Assembly (NCBI GenBank): GCA_023387735.1 | Contig: JAEWHP010000006.1 | Span: 115,341-179,340 of the forward strand | DNA length: 64,000 nucleotides | Reading direction: 5' to 3' | Source of the DNA: Pseudomonadota bacterium | GTDB taxonomy: Bacteria; Pseudomonadota; Alphaproteobacteria; Rhizobiales; Xanthobacteraceae | Shown: in pieces, positions 17,708 through 25,920 of the stretch | Numbering within the stretch: position 1 is the stretch's first letter | Layout: every line of letters starts with the position of its first letter | The notes under the pieces: model-generated | Databases searched by the model: none | Seen by the model: the letters and a program-made list of their open reading frames with translations, nothing else | What the model was told of the DNA's origin: nothing | Translations under genes and position numbers: made by a program

Positions 17708-18474
17708 CAGGCGCCCTGCGCCTTCAGGCCCCATTTGTCGAGGATTTTTGCCAGCGTGCCGTTCGCCTTCAGCTTCGCCAGCGAGGTGTTGATCCTGGCG
17801 AGCAGTTCGGTGTCGCCCTTGCGCACACCGATGCCGACCGAGCCCACGGTGGTCGGCTTGTAGCTCTCGACGATGCGCGCTTCGGGAAATCCGCCCTGCT
17901 TCAGATTATAGGCGAGGATCGGATAATCGGCGAAGCCGGCCTTGAGACGGCCGGCATTCACGTCGCGCAGGATGTCAGGAATGGTATCGTAGGCCTTGAC
18001 CTCGCTGAACAATCCCGACTTCTTCAACGCGTCGACGAACGCGGTGCCGACCTGCGCGCCGACCACCTGGCCCTTCAGATCTTCCTGCGAAGTGTAGGTC
18101 TTGGTATCGCCCTTCGGCACCAGGAGGCCCTCGCCATAGCTGTAGAACGGCTCGGAGAAGTCGATCACTTCCTTGCGCGCCGCGGTGACGAACATCGCCG
18201 CCGAGATGATGTCGATCTTGTTCGAGGTCAGCGACGCGATCAGCGTCGAGAACTGCATCGGCTCGATCTGGACCTGGAAGCCGGCGTCCTTGCCGATCTC
18301 GGTGATGAGATCGACCATGATTCCCTGGATGCTGTTGGTCTTGGTGTCGAGGAAGGTGAAGGGAACGCCGGTCGGCGTCGAGCCGACTTTCAGCACCTGC
18401 TGCGCGGATGCCGGCATCGCCGTCGCAACGGAAAGGGCCGCGATCGCGGCTTGAACGAGATGTCTGAGAGCCAT
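17707..18474 (-). CDS. Polar amino-acid ABC transporter, periplasmic substrate-binding protein
   Basis: 255 residues with a signal peptide (1-24, ending ASA) and an SBP_bac_3 fold. It begins KVGSTPTGVPFTFLD, has the hinge region EVIDFSEPFYSYGEGLLVPKG, and keeps VGAQVGTAFVDALKKSG, the usual glycine-rich binding strand. Such proteins bind amino acids, opines or polyamine-like amines. It is the first gene of the four-gene operon that ends with the FAD oxidoreductase. Expression is probably set by the divergent XRE-cupin regulator. Confidence 0.93.
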   Translation of the reverse strand: MALRHLVQAAIAALSVATAMPASAQQVLKVGSTPTGVPFTFLDTKTNSIQGIMVDLITEIGKDAGFQVQIEPMQFSTLIASLTSNKIDIISAAMFVTAARKEVIDFSEPFYSYGEGLLVPKGDTKTYTSQEDLKGQVVGAQVGTAFVDALKKSGLFSEVKAYDTIPDILRDVNAGRLKAGFADYPILAYNLKQGGFPEARIVESYKPTTVGSVGIGVRKGDTELLARINTSLAKLKANGTLAKILDKWGLKAQGA

Positions 18475-18557
18475 CGCACCACCTCTACTATTTTACTCTG
18501 CCCGGTCGCCTGCCATCCTTAGACCAAAGAGTTGCCGGCAACGCGGTTCGGGCCTAT

Positions 18558-18622
18558 TTTCACCAATATGAAATTGTGGTCACACTTGCCGTGGCAATGC
18601 AAGCAATTTTCATGCACATGAA
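18558..18622. promoter_or_regulatory. Twin operators TTCA-N6-TGAA in the divergent promoter region
   Basis: Site 1 at 18558-18573 is TTTCA-N6-TGAAA. Site 2 at 18609-18622 is TTCA-N6-TGAA, with N6 itself near-palindromic (TTCATG-CA-CATGAA). Their centres are 50 bases apart, about five helical turns, so both face the same side of the DNA. They lie between the ABC operon and the XRE-cupin gene and are good candidates for that regulator's binding sites. Confidence 0.65.
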
Positions 18623-18636
18623 GAAGGCGATCTGAT

Positions 18637-19317
18637 GTGAGTGGTGGCAGCAGGATAAGGAAGCCGGTGCCGAAGGCCAGGAAGGCCAGCGGCAAGCCGG
18701 CGGCCAGGGCGAACGTGAAGCCCGCCGCCAGATCGGCCGAGCCCGCGATGGATCTCGCCGTCGGCAGCCGCATTCGCGACCTGCGCCGTGAGCACAAGCT
18801 GTCACTGGAAACGATCGCTGATCGCACGGATCTATCGATCGGCTTTCTCAGCCAGATCGAGCGCGGGCTGTCGTCGCCCTCGCTGCGCGTGCTCGCCACC
18901 CTGGCCGACGTACTCGGCGTCGGCATCGCCGCGCTGTTCGGTGCCAAACCTGGCACGGACGCCGCGTCGGGCGGCGTCGTCACCCGGCAAGTGCAGCGCG
19001 CCGAACTGAAACTTTGGCGCACCGGCATTTCAAAGCAATTGCTGAGTCCGGCGGGAACGGAAAGCCGCCTCAACCTGTTTCTCGTGCACCTCGAGCCTGG
19101 CGGCAATACCGGCGACGAACTCTATACCCATGACGGCGAAGAGGCTGGCCTCGTACTGGAAGGCGAGATGACACTCACCGTGGACGCCGAGACCTGGACG
19201 CTCAAGCAAGGCGACAGTTTTCGCTTCGCCAGCCGTCGGCCGCACCGCTTTTCAAATCCCGCAGATGATGCGAAGGCTGTGGTGCTGTGGGTGAACTGCG
19301 TGACGCAGGCGGGGTGA
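18637..19317 (+). CDS. XRE-family regulator with C-terminal cupin (PuuR-like)
   Basis: 226 residues. A basic Ala/Lys-rich leader (about 1-37) precedes a Cro/CI-type HTH (SRIRDLRREHKLSLETIADRT, then LSIGFLSQIERGLSSPSLRVL, about 43-90) and a small cupin barrel (about 140-226) with THDGEEAGLVLEGEMTL and FASRRPHRFSNP. This layout is that of PuuR-type repressors that sense amines or amino-acid metabolites through the cupin. GTG is the likely start. It is divergent from the ABC/oxidoreductase operon and 20 bases ahead of the molybdoenzyme gene, so it may control both directions. Confidence 0.9.
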   Translation: MSGGSRIRKPVPKARKASGKPAARANVKPAARSAEPAMDLAVGSRIRDLRREHKLSLETIADRTDLSIGFLSQIERGLSSPSLRVLATLADVLGVGIAALFGAKPGTDAASGGVVTRQVQRAELKLWRTGISKQLLSPAGTESRLNLFLVHLEPGGNTGDELYTHDGEEAGLVLEGEMTLTVDAETWTLKQGDSFRFASRRPHRFSNPADDAKAVVLWVNCVTQAG

Positions 19318-19337
19318 GCCTCAATCTGGAGCAAGTA

Positions 19338-21635
19338 ATGGATCAGGCCGCAGACGATTGGGCGCCGCACAGCGCGCACTGGGGCGCATTCTCCGCGCGG
19401 TGGAACGGCGCCACCCTTGATGTCACCCCTTACGAAGGTGACCCCGCGCCCTCGCCGATCTTGCAGAACTTCACCACCGCGATGCGCCACAAGGCCCGCA
19501 TCCAGCGGCCGATGGTCCGCAAGGCATGGCTGGACCGCGGCGCACGCGCCGAGCGCTCCTTCGACCAGAAATTCGTCGCCTGCCCCTGGGACGAAGTCCT
19601 CGACCTGCTCGCCAATGAATTGTCGCGGGTCCGGACCGAACACGGTGCCACCGCCGTATACGGCGGCTCCTATGGCTGGTCCAGCGCCGGACGCTTCCAC
19701 CACGCGCAGAGCCAGGTTCATCGTTTTCTGAACATCGCGTTCGGCGGCTATGTGCGGTCGGTCAACAGCTACAGCGCCGGCGCCTCGGCCGTGATCCTGC
19801 CGCATGTCATGGGCGGCTACGAGGCCGTCTCGCGCCACAACGTGACCTGGGATCAGGTCGCCGAGAACACCGACACCGTGCTCGCCTTCGGCGGCATGGC
19901 GGTGAAGAACTCGGACGTCGCAAGCGGCGGCATCAGCCGGCACATCGAGCGCGACGCCATGCAAAAGGCCGCGCGTCGCGGCGCGGTGTTCTACGGCATC
20001 GCGCCCTTGCGCGATGACATGCCGGAAGAGGCAGGCGCCCGCTGGCTGCCCATCAAGGTCGGCACTGATGTTGCGCTGATGCTGGCGCTCGCGCACACGC
20101 TGCTCGTCGAAAACCTGTACGACCGCGATTTCGTCGCGCGCTATTGCACCGGCTTCGAAGCCTTCGAGCGCTATCTGCGCGGCCGCGACGACAACACGCC
20201 AAAGGACGCGGCATGGGCCACCGGCATTACCGGCATTCCAGCCACTACGATCCTCGACATCGCGCGCCGGCTGCCGCGCGGGCGCACCCTCGTCACGGTC
20301 TCGCATTCATTGCAGCGCGCGCAATATGGCGAGCAGCCGGTATGGATGGGCGCGGTGCTCGCGGCCATGCTGGGCCAGATCGGCCTGCCCGGCGGCGGCT
20401 ATAACTACGCACTCGGCGCGCTCGGCCACACCGGCCGGCGGATGAACGCGGTGCCGATCCCGACGCTGTCGCAAGGCAAGAACGGCGTCAGCGAGCACAT
20501 CCCGGTGGCGCGGGTCGCCGACATGCTGCTCAATCCCGGCAAGCTGTTCGACTACAACGGCCGCGCGATGCACTACCCCGATATCAAGCTGGTCTACTGG
20601 GCGGGCGGCAACCCGTTCCATCATCACCAGGACATCAACCGGCTGCGGCGGGCGTTCAACGTCCCGCAAACCATCGTCGTGCACGAGAGCGCCTGGACGC
20701 CGATGGCAAAATTTGCCGACATCGTGCTGCCGGCGACCATGACGCTGGAGCGCGACGACATCGGCGCCGCCGGCACCGATCCACGGCTGATCGCAATGCG
20801 CAGGGCGGTCGATCCGGTCGGCGAAGCGCGCGACGATTTCGACATTTTTGCCGCGCTGTCGCAGCGAATGGGCGTCGAGCAGGCGTTCACGGAAGGCCGC
20901 AGCAGCCGGCAATGGTTGGCTCACCTCTACGAGCCGACACGGCAGGCGCTTGCCGCTGCGGGCTGGGATGCGCCCGGCTTCGAGGAATTCTGGCGGCGCG
21001 GCGAGCTCGCGCTGCCGTCGGCCCCCGATGACGGCGGCTTTCTCCGCGCCTTCCGCAACGATCCCCTCAGTAACAAGCTGCCAACACCAAGCGGCAAGAT
21101 CGAAATCACCTCCAGCACGATCGCCGGCTTCGACTACAACGATTGCCCGCCGCATCCGGCCTTCCTGCCGTCGACCGAGCCGCCGACCGCGCGCCACCCG
21201 TTGACGCTGATCGCCAACCAGCCGGCGACGCGATTGCACAGCCAGCTCGATTTTGGCGCCTACAGCCAGTCGAAGAAAATTGCCGGCCGCGAACCGGTCC
21301 GTCTTAACCCCACTGACGCTGCGCAACGCGGCATCGCCGATGGCGACATCGTCCGCCTGTTCAACGATCGCGGCGCGTGTCTGGCTGCGGCTGCTGTTAC
21401 CGAAGACGTCATGCCCGGCGTGATCCAATTGTCCACCGGCGCCTGGTACGATCCGGAACTCGGCACAACCGAGCAGCCGCTCTGCGTCCACGGCAATCCG
21501 AACGTGCTCACCCGCGACATCGGCACTTCGCGGCTCGCGCAAGGCTGCTGCGGCCAGGTGACGGTGGTCGGGTGCGAGAAGTACGGGGGATCGCTGCCCG
21601 CTATCCGCGCCTTCGATCCGCCCGATCAGGGTTGA
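19338..21635 (+). CDS. Molybdopterin oxidoreductase, BisC/DMSO-reductase-like
   Basis: 765 residues of the bis-MGD DMSO-reductase family. It has no N-terminal Fe-S motif and no Tat signal, so it is cytosolic like BisC. Active-site landmarks match the serine-ligated class: SYGW (Y112, W114) and NSYSAGA, with S146 as the probable Mo ligand 32 residues after W114 (31 in DMSO reductase). Members reduce S- or N-oxides such as methionine or biotin sulfoxide. An in-frame GTG at 19287 lies inside the regulator gene; the ATG at 19338 has GGAG upstream. It is probably cotranscribed with the XRE-cupin gene. Confidence 0.88.
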   Translation: MDQAADDWAPHSAHWGAFSARWNGATLDVTPYEGDPAPSPILQNFTTAMRHKARIQRPMVRKAWLDRGARAERSFDQKFVACPWDEVLDLLANELSRVRTEHGATAVYGGSYGWSSAGRFHHAQSQVHRFLNIAFGGYVRSVNSYSAGASAVILPHVMGGYEAVSRHNVTWDQVAENTDTVLAFGGMAVKNSDVASGGISRHIERDAMQKAARRGAVFYGIAPLRDDMPEEAGARWLPIKVGTDVALMLALAHTLLVENLYDRDFVARYCTGFEAFERYLRGRDDNTPKDAAWATGITGIPATTILDIARRLPRGRTLVTVSHSLQRAQYGEQPVWMGAVLAAMLGQIGLPGGGYNYALGALGHTGRRMNAVPIPTLSQGKNGVSEHIPVARVADMLLNPGKLFDYNGRAMHYPDIKLVYWAGGNPFHHHQDINRLRRAFNVPQTIVVHESAWTPMAKFADIVLPATMTLERDDIGAAGTDPRLIAMRRAVDPVGEARDDFDIFAALSQRMGVEQAFTEGRSSRQWLAHLYEPTRQALAAAGWDAPGFEEFWRRGELALPSAPDDGGFLRAFRNDPLSNKLPTPSGKIEITSSTIAGFDYNDCPPHPAFLPSTEPPTARHPLTLIANQPATRLHSQLDFGAYSQSKKIAGREPVRLNPTDAAQRGIADGDIVRLFNDRGACLAAAAVTEDVMPGVIQLSTGAWYDPELGTTEQPLCVHGNPNVLTRDIGTSRLAQGCCGQVTVVGCEKYGGSLPAIRAFDPPDQG

Positions 21636-21697
21636 AGCGGGTTCCAGTTCGCAAATCCGCTGGCGCGGCCTGCAAAATTCGGGCAGTCCTAAGAGGC

Positions 21698-23191
21698 ATG
21701 CCTATTTCCAGCCGTTACTTCGTTCAGTCCACCACCGCCCTGCTGCTGGTCGGGTTTCTGGCACTGCTCGGCATCGTCGGCATGACGTTCTGGCTGGGCG
21801 AGCGCGCCCAGGTCTATTTCAACGAAGTCATTGCCGCGCGCGATGCGCGGAGCGCCGCAGTGGATCTTCGCAACGCGGTACAAACCGCCGAATCCAGCCA
21901 GCGCGGATTCCTGTTCACGGGCAACGAAATCTATCTTGCGGCCTACGGCCCGGCAAAAGCCCTGGCCGAGCGGCAATTGGCGGCGGTCAACCGCCAGCTT
22001 TCTTCCTATGACGGTGTCAACGCATCGCTCCAGCGTCTCACGACGGTCATCAACGAGAAATTCGCCGAGATGGACCAGGGCATCGCGCTGAAGCGCGACT
22101 ATCGCGATGCGGAGGCGCTCGCGCTTACCAGGACCAATCGCGGCAAGGCGCTGATGGACGAAGCGAACATATTCTTCGCCGGCATCATCAGCGCCACCGA
22201 CGAACGCCTGACCACGGGCGTTGCCGAACAGAAAGCCAACGCGAGCCTCCTTCGGCTGTTCTCGATCATCAGTGGCATCGTCATCGTCGGCGTGATCGGT
22301 ATCGCCGCGGTCACCGTCGTGCGTTACACGCGCGAGCTTCGTCGTGCGCAAACCGAAGTCAACCTGCTGAACAGCAACCTGGAACAACGCGTCGAAGCCC
22401 GCACCGCCGATCTCGCGCGCGCCAACGCCGAGATCCAGCGCTTCGTCCACATCATCTCGCATGATCTTCGCGCGCCGCTGGTCAGCATCGTCGGATTCAC
22501 CGGCGAACTTCAGGACAGTGCGGGAAGCCTGCGCGCGCTCGTCGAACGTTCCGACGCCGCCGGAACTGACGATCCCGTGTTGAAGGAAGCGCGCGTCGCC
22601 GCCACCGAACTGCTGCCGGAGGCCATCGGGTACATCCGCTCCTCGACCGAGAAGATGGAACGGCTGATCAGTACGGTTCTCAAACTCGCGCGCGAAGGAC
22701 GGCGTCCGCTGAAGATCGAGCCCGTCGATCTGAGAGAGGTGGTTGCCGGCGGCGCCGCCGCGATCCAGCATCAATTGTCCGAGGCCAGCGGGAAGATCGA
22801 CATCCAGCTGGACGTTCCCATGATCCAGAGCGATCGCTTTTCGCTGGATCTGATCATCGGAAACCTGCTCGATAACGCTGTCAAGTATCGCGCCAAGGAG
22901 CGGCCGCTACACATCAATGTGCGGGCGCGCCCGATCGCGGACGACCGCGTCGAGATCGAGATTGCCGACAACGGCCGCGGCATCGCGGAGCGCGATCAGG
23001 CACGCGTCTTCGACCTGTTCAAGCGCTCCGGCACCCAGGATCAGCCGGGCGAAGGCATCGGCCTCGCCTACGTTCTGGCGGCGCTTCGCAACCTCGGCGG
23101 CGAGATTGGCCTGACATCCGAGATCGGTCGTGGCACCAGCTTTCGGCTCACCATGCCGCGGACGTTGGGAACATCAGGGAATATTGCCTGA
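21698..23191 (+). CDS. Membrane sensor histidine kinase with CHASE3 domain
   Basis: 497 residues. TM helix 1 is at about 11-33, a helical CHASE3 sensor at about 38-180 (with DLRNAVQTAESSQRGFLFTG), TM2 at about 186-208, then a coiled coil. The H-box ISHDLRAPL has H255. The ATPase has an N-box (NLLDNAVKY), a G1 box (IADNGRGIAE) and a G2 box (GEGIGLAYVLAAL). I start at 21698, preceded by AAGAGG; the upstream extension overlaps the molybdoenzyme. No response regulator is adjacent, so it is an orphan kinase or signals to a distant partner. A binding-protein gene follows after 63 bases. Confidence 0.92.
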   Translation: MPISSRYFVQSTTALLLVGFLALLGIVGMTFWLGERAQVYFNEVIAARDARSAAVDLRNAVQTAESSQRGFLFTGNEIYLAAYGPAKALAERQLAAVNRQLSSYDGVNASLQRLTTVINEKFAEMDQGIALKRDYRDAEALALTRTNRGKALMDEANIFFAGIISATDERLTTGVAEQKANASLLRLFSIISGIVIVGVIGIAAVTVVRYTRELRRAQTEVNLLNSNLEQRVEARTADLARANAEIQRFVHIISHDLRAPLVSIVGFTGELQDSAGSLRALVERSDAAGTDDPVLKEARVAATELLPEAIGYIRSSTEKMERLISTVLKLAREGRRPLKIEPVDLREVVAGGAAAIQHQLSEASGKIDIQLDVPMIQSDRFSLDLIIGNLLDNAVKYRAKERPLHINVRARPIADDRVEIEIADNGRGIAERDQARVFDLFKRSGTQDQPGEGIGLAYVLAALRNLGGEIGLTSEIGRGTSFRLTMPRTLGTSGNIA

Positions 23192-23254
23192 CGCCAAAAG
23201 CCTGCTAACAAAAGTCCATCGGCCATGTCTGGAGTTCAAGGCCGGGGGACGACA

Positions 23255-24412
23255 ATGTTACCAGGTAACACAGCGATACGCCGGCACGTCGCACCGGTGT
23301 TGGCGGCTTGCGCGGCGGGCCTGATCGCCACGTCCGTGCCATCGGCGGCGCAGAGCGGGCCACCCGGCATCACCATGCCCCGGCCCCTGCCGCCGTTCGA
23401 TCCCGCCGCCCCCACCTGCAAACCCCCGCCGGGCCTCGACAGGCTGCTGGCATTCTCGCAGGACACGCGGCGTGAATTCATGCAGGGCGTCGATCAGGGG
23501 CTGGCGGCCGCGGCAAAGGATCGCGGCCTGCAATATCGGCTGCTCGTCGCCGACAGCGACGCGGCCAAACAGGCTGAGCACGTGCGGTCGCTGGTGGCGG
23601 CCAAGGCTGGCGGCGTGGTGGCATCCGCGGTTGACTCGACCTCGCTCGCGCCCCGTCTGCAGGAAGTCATCTGGTCCGGCGGCTATGTCAGCACCGTCGT
23701 GGCCCCGCCTGCGACTTCGCTGCTGAACGCTCCGCAATATCTCACTGGGAAAGTGCTTGGAGATGCGGCGAGCGCCTACATCAAGGGAACGCTCGGCGGC
23801 AGGGCCAAGGTCGTGCTGCTGACGCAGGACAGCCTGGAATTCCTCGCCCCGCGCTTCGTCGCCCTGCGCGATTCCCTGCGCGACATTCCCGGCGCCAATA
23901 TCGTTGCGGACATTTCGCCGACCCCGGTCAGCAAGGATGGCGGCTTCGCCACCATGCGCACCATCCTGCTCGCCAATCCGGAGGTCGACGTGGTGCTCGG
24001 CGCCGACAATGTCGTGCTCGGGGCGCTGGCCGCGTTGCGCGCTGCCGGCAAGACGCGCGCGAACCAGTTTCTCGGCGGCATCGACGGCGAACCGGAGGCG
24101 GTGTCGGAAATCAAGAAGGGCAACTCGCCCTATCGCATCAGCGTCAGCCTGGCCTCACCGGTTTTCGGCTACGCCATGGGCCAGCACGCCGCCGACTGGC
24201 TCGAGGGCAAGAGCATTCCGCAGGCGATGGATATTTTGCCGAGCCTGCTGACAGCGGACAACATCGCGCAGTACGAGGCCGACCTCGCCAATCCCGGACG
24301 CGTCTGGGCAGATCCGGCCCGCCGTGCGGCCTACTTGAAAATGTACGGCAACATCTGCTTTGACAGCCGCGACCAGTATCTGAATTTCCCCTGGTCGTCG
24401 GAGCGCAAGTAG
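23255..24412 (+). CDS. Periplasmic sugar-type (RbsB/LacI-fold) substrate-binding protein
   Basis: 385 residues with a signal peptide (about 1-32, ending SAAQ). The mature part is a periplasmic-binding-protein-like domain of the RbsB class: DQGLAAAAKDRGLQYRLLVA, LVAAKAGGVVASAVDS, VDVVLGADNVVLGALAALRA and QFLGGIDGEPEAV follow the family's beta-alpha order. The ATG at 23255 has GGGGGA upstream and is preferred over 23225. No ABC permease or ATPase genes adjoin. Its position right after the CHASE3 kinase suggests it could act as a ligand-binding partner of the sensor rather than in transport; this is inference. Confidence 0.82.
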   Translation: MLPGNTAIRRHVAPVLAACAAGLIATSVPSAAQSGPPGITMPRPLPPFDPAAPTCKPPPGLDRLLAFSQDTRREFMQGVDQGLAAAAKDRGLQYRLLVADSDAAKQAEHVRSLVAAKAGGVVASAVDSTSLAPRLQEVIWSGGYVSTVVAPPATSLLNAPQYLTGKVLGDAASAYIKGTLGGRAKVVLLTQDSLEFLAPRFVALRDSLRDIPGANIVADISPTPVSKDGGFATMRTILLANPEVDVVLGADNVVLGALAALRAAGKTRANQFLGGIDGEPEAVSEIKKGNSPYRISVSLASPVFGYAMGQHAADWLEGKSIPQAMDILPSLLTADNIAQYEADLANPGRVWADPARRAAYLKMYGNICFDSRDQYLNFPWSSERK

Positions 24413-24415
24413 CGG

Positions 24416-24590
24416 CTTCTTCTCCTTCTCCCCGTTCTTCACGGGGTCGAGACGAGCGAAGCTCGATCTTAGAAGGTCGGGATGAGGGGCTGCCTCCGCA
24501 AATTCGGTGACTGTGGGACTCGCGGAGAGAGCCCCTCACCCGGCGCTTCGCGCCTACCTCTCCCCGCGAAGAGCGGGGCGAGGTTAGAAC
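24416..24590. repeat. Bradyrhizobium-type dispersed palindromic intergenic element
   Basis: Fills the gap between two convergent genes. It consists of nested hairpins: GAGGGGCT (24484-24491) pairs with AGCCCCTC (24530-24537), followed by GGCGC-TTC-GCGCC and CTCCCCGC...GCGGGGCGAG. The wording of this element (CCCTCACCCGGCGCTTCGCGC) is one that I know from many intergenic spacers of Bradyrhizobium. It contains no gene and may act as a 3'-end structure for both neighbours. Confidence 0.75.
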
Positions 24591-24593
24591 AGC

Positions 24594-25859
24594 TCACCCG
24601 AACCGATGCTCGTATCGGCTCACGGCAAGCTCGCTCACGTCGATGTCCGGCTTTCGCCCGGACAGCATATCCGCAAGCACCCTTCCCGATCCGCACGCCA
24701 TGGTCCAGCCGAGCGTGCCGTGGCCGGTGTTGAGATGCAAATTGCTGTAGCGCGTCGCGCCGATCACCGGCGGCCCGTCCGGTGTCATCGGCCGCAGGCC
24801 GCACCAGAAGGTGGCCTTGCTGAGATCGCCGCCGCGGGGAAACATGTCGGTCAGGGAATGATCGAGCGTCGCGCGTCGCGCGGCATCGAGGCTGGAGGAA
24901 TAGCCCGAGATTTCCGCGGTGCCGCCGACGCGGATGCGATCGCCGAGCCGCGTGATCGCGACCTTGTAGCTTTCGTCCATCACGGTCGATTCCGGCGCGC
25001 CAGCAGCATCGATCATCGGCACCGTGATCGAATAGCCCTTCACCGGATAGACCGGCACCGAAACGCCGATGGGCTTCAGCATCCGCGGCGACCAGCTTCC
25101 CAGCGCAGCGACATAGGCGTCGGCCTGCAAGGTACCGGCGCTGGTCGCGACGCCGGTGATCCTGTCGCCCTCCGCAACCAGACGCTCGATCGACGTGTTG
25201 AACTTGAACTGCACGCCGAGCCTGGCCGCTTCGACAGCAAGCGCCTGCGTAAACATGTGGCAATCGCCGGTCTCATCCTGCGGCAGCCGAAGTCCGCCGA
25301 CGAACTTCACCTTCGCCGTGGCAAGCCCCGGCTCCACGGCGATGCAGCCGGCGGGATCGAGTACTTCGAACGGCACGCCAGTCTGCTTGAGCACCGCGAT
25401 ATCCTCGGCCGTGCCGTCGAGTTGCTTCTGCTTGCGAAAGAGCTGCAGCGTGCCCTGACTGCGCTCGTCGTACTTGATTCCTGTCTCGGCGCGCAGCGCG
25501 CGCAGGCAGTCGCGGCTGTATTCGGCGATCGGGATCATCCGGCTCTTGTTGATGGCGTAGCGCTCTGCCGTGCAGTTGCGCAGCATCTTGAGCATCCACC
25601 ACCACATGACCGGATCGAGCTTCGGCCAGATCACCAGCGGCCCGTGCCGCATCAAGAGCCACTTGATCGCCTTCACCGGCACGCCGGGCCCGGCCCACGG
25701 CGACGAATAGCCGGGCGACACTTCGCCGGCATTGGCGAAACTGGTTTCCTGCGCGGGCTCGGCCTGACGGTCGACGACCGTTACCTCATGACCGGCGCGG
25801 GCCAGATAATAGGCCGTGGTGACGCCGATGACGCCACTGCCGAGAACGATGACTTTCAC
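24594..25859 (-). CDS. dadA: D-amino-acid dehydrogenase small subunit
   Basis: 421 residues that follow DadA throughout: FAD motif GSGVIG (8-13) in MKVIVLGSGVIGVTTAYYLA, then SFANAGEVSPGYSSPWAGPG and YDERSQGTLQLFR, with a C-terminal LNTGHGTLGWTMACGSGR. The enzyme oxidises D-amino acids (classically D-Ala) to 2-keto acids plus ammonia, passing electrons to the respiratory chain at the inner membrane. It lies 61 bases downstream of an omega-aminotransferase gene on the same strand, with a hairpin in the gap, so cotranscription is likely. Confidence 0.95.
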   Translation of the reverse strand: MKVIVLGSGVIGVTTAYYLARAGHEVTVVDRQAEPAQETSFANAGEVSPGYSSPWAGPGVPVKAIKWLLMRHGPLVIWPKLDPVMWWWMLKMLRNCTAERYAINKSRMIPIAEYSRDCLRALRAETGIKYDERSQGTLQLFRKQKQLDGTAEDIAVLKQTGVPFEVLDPAGCIAVEPGLATAKVKFVGGLRLPQDETGDCHMFTQALAVEAARLGVQFKFNTSIERLVAEGDRITGVATSAGTLQADAYVAALGSWSPRMLKPIGVSVPVYPVKGYSITVPMIDAAGAPESTVMDESYKVAITRLGDRIRVGGTAEISGYSSSLDAARRATLDHSLTDMFPRGGDLSKATFWCGLRPMTPDGPPVIGATRYSNLHLNTGHGTLGWTMACGSGRVLADMLSGRKPDIDVSELAVSRYEHRFG

Positions 25860-25875
25860 GATCCCTCACGCATCC

Positions 25876-25896
25876 GCCGCGGGATCATCCCGCGGC
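25876..25896. repeat. Perfect 9-bp hairpin between the aminotransferase and dadA
   Basis: GCCGCGGGA-TCA-TCCCGCGGC. It lies in the 61-base spacer of the two-gene leftward unit. No U-run follows on either strand, so it is more likely an attenuating or processing hairpin than a terminator. Confidence 0.5.
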
Positions 25897-25920
25897 TTCT
25901 GTCGTTCCTGAGAGCAAGGA

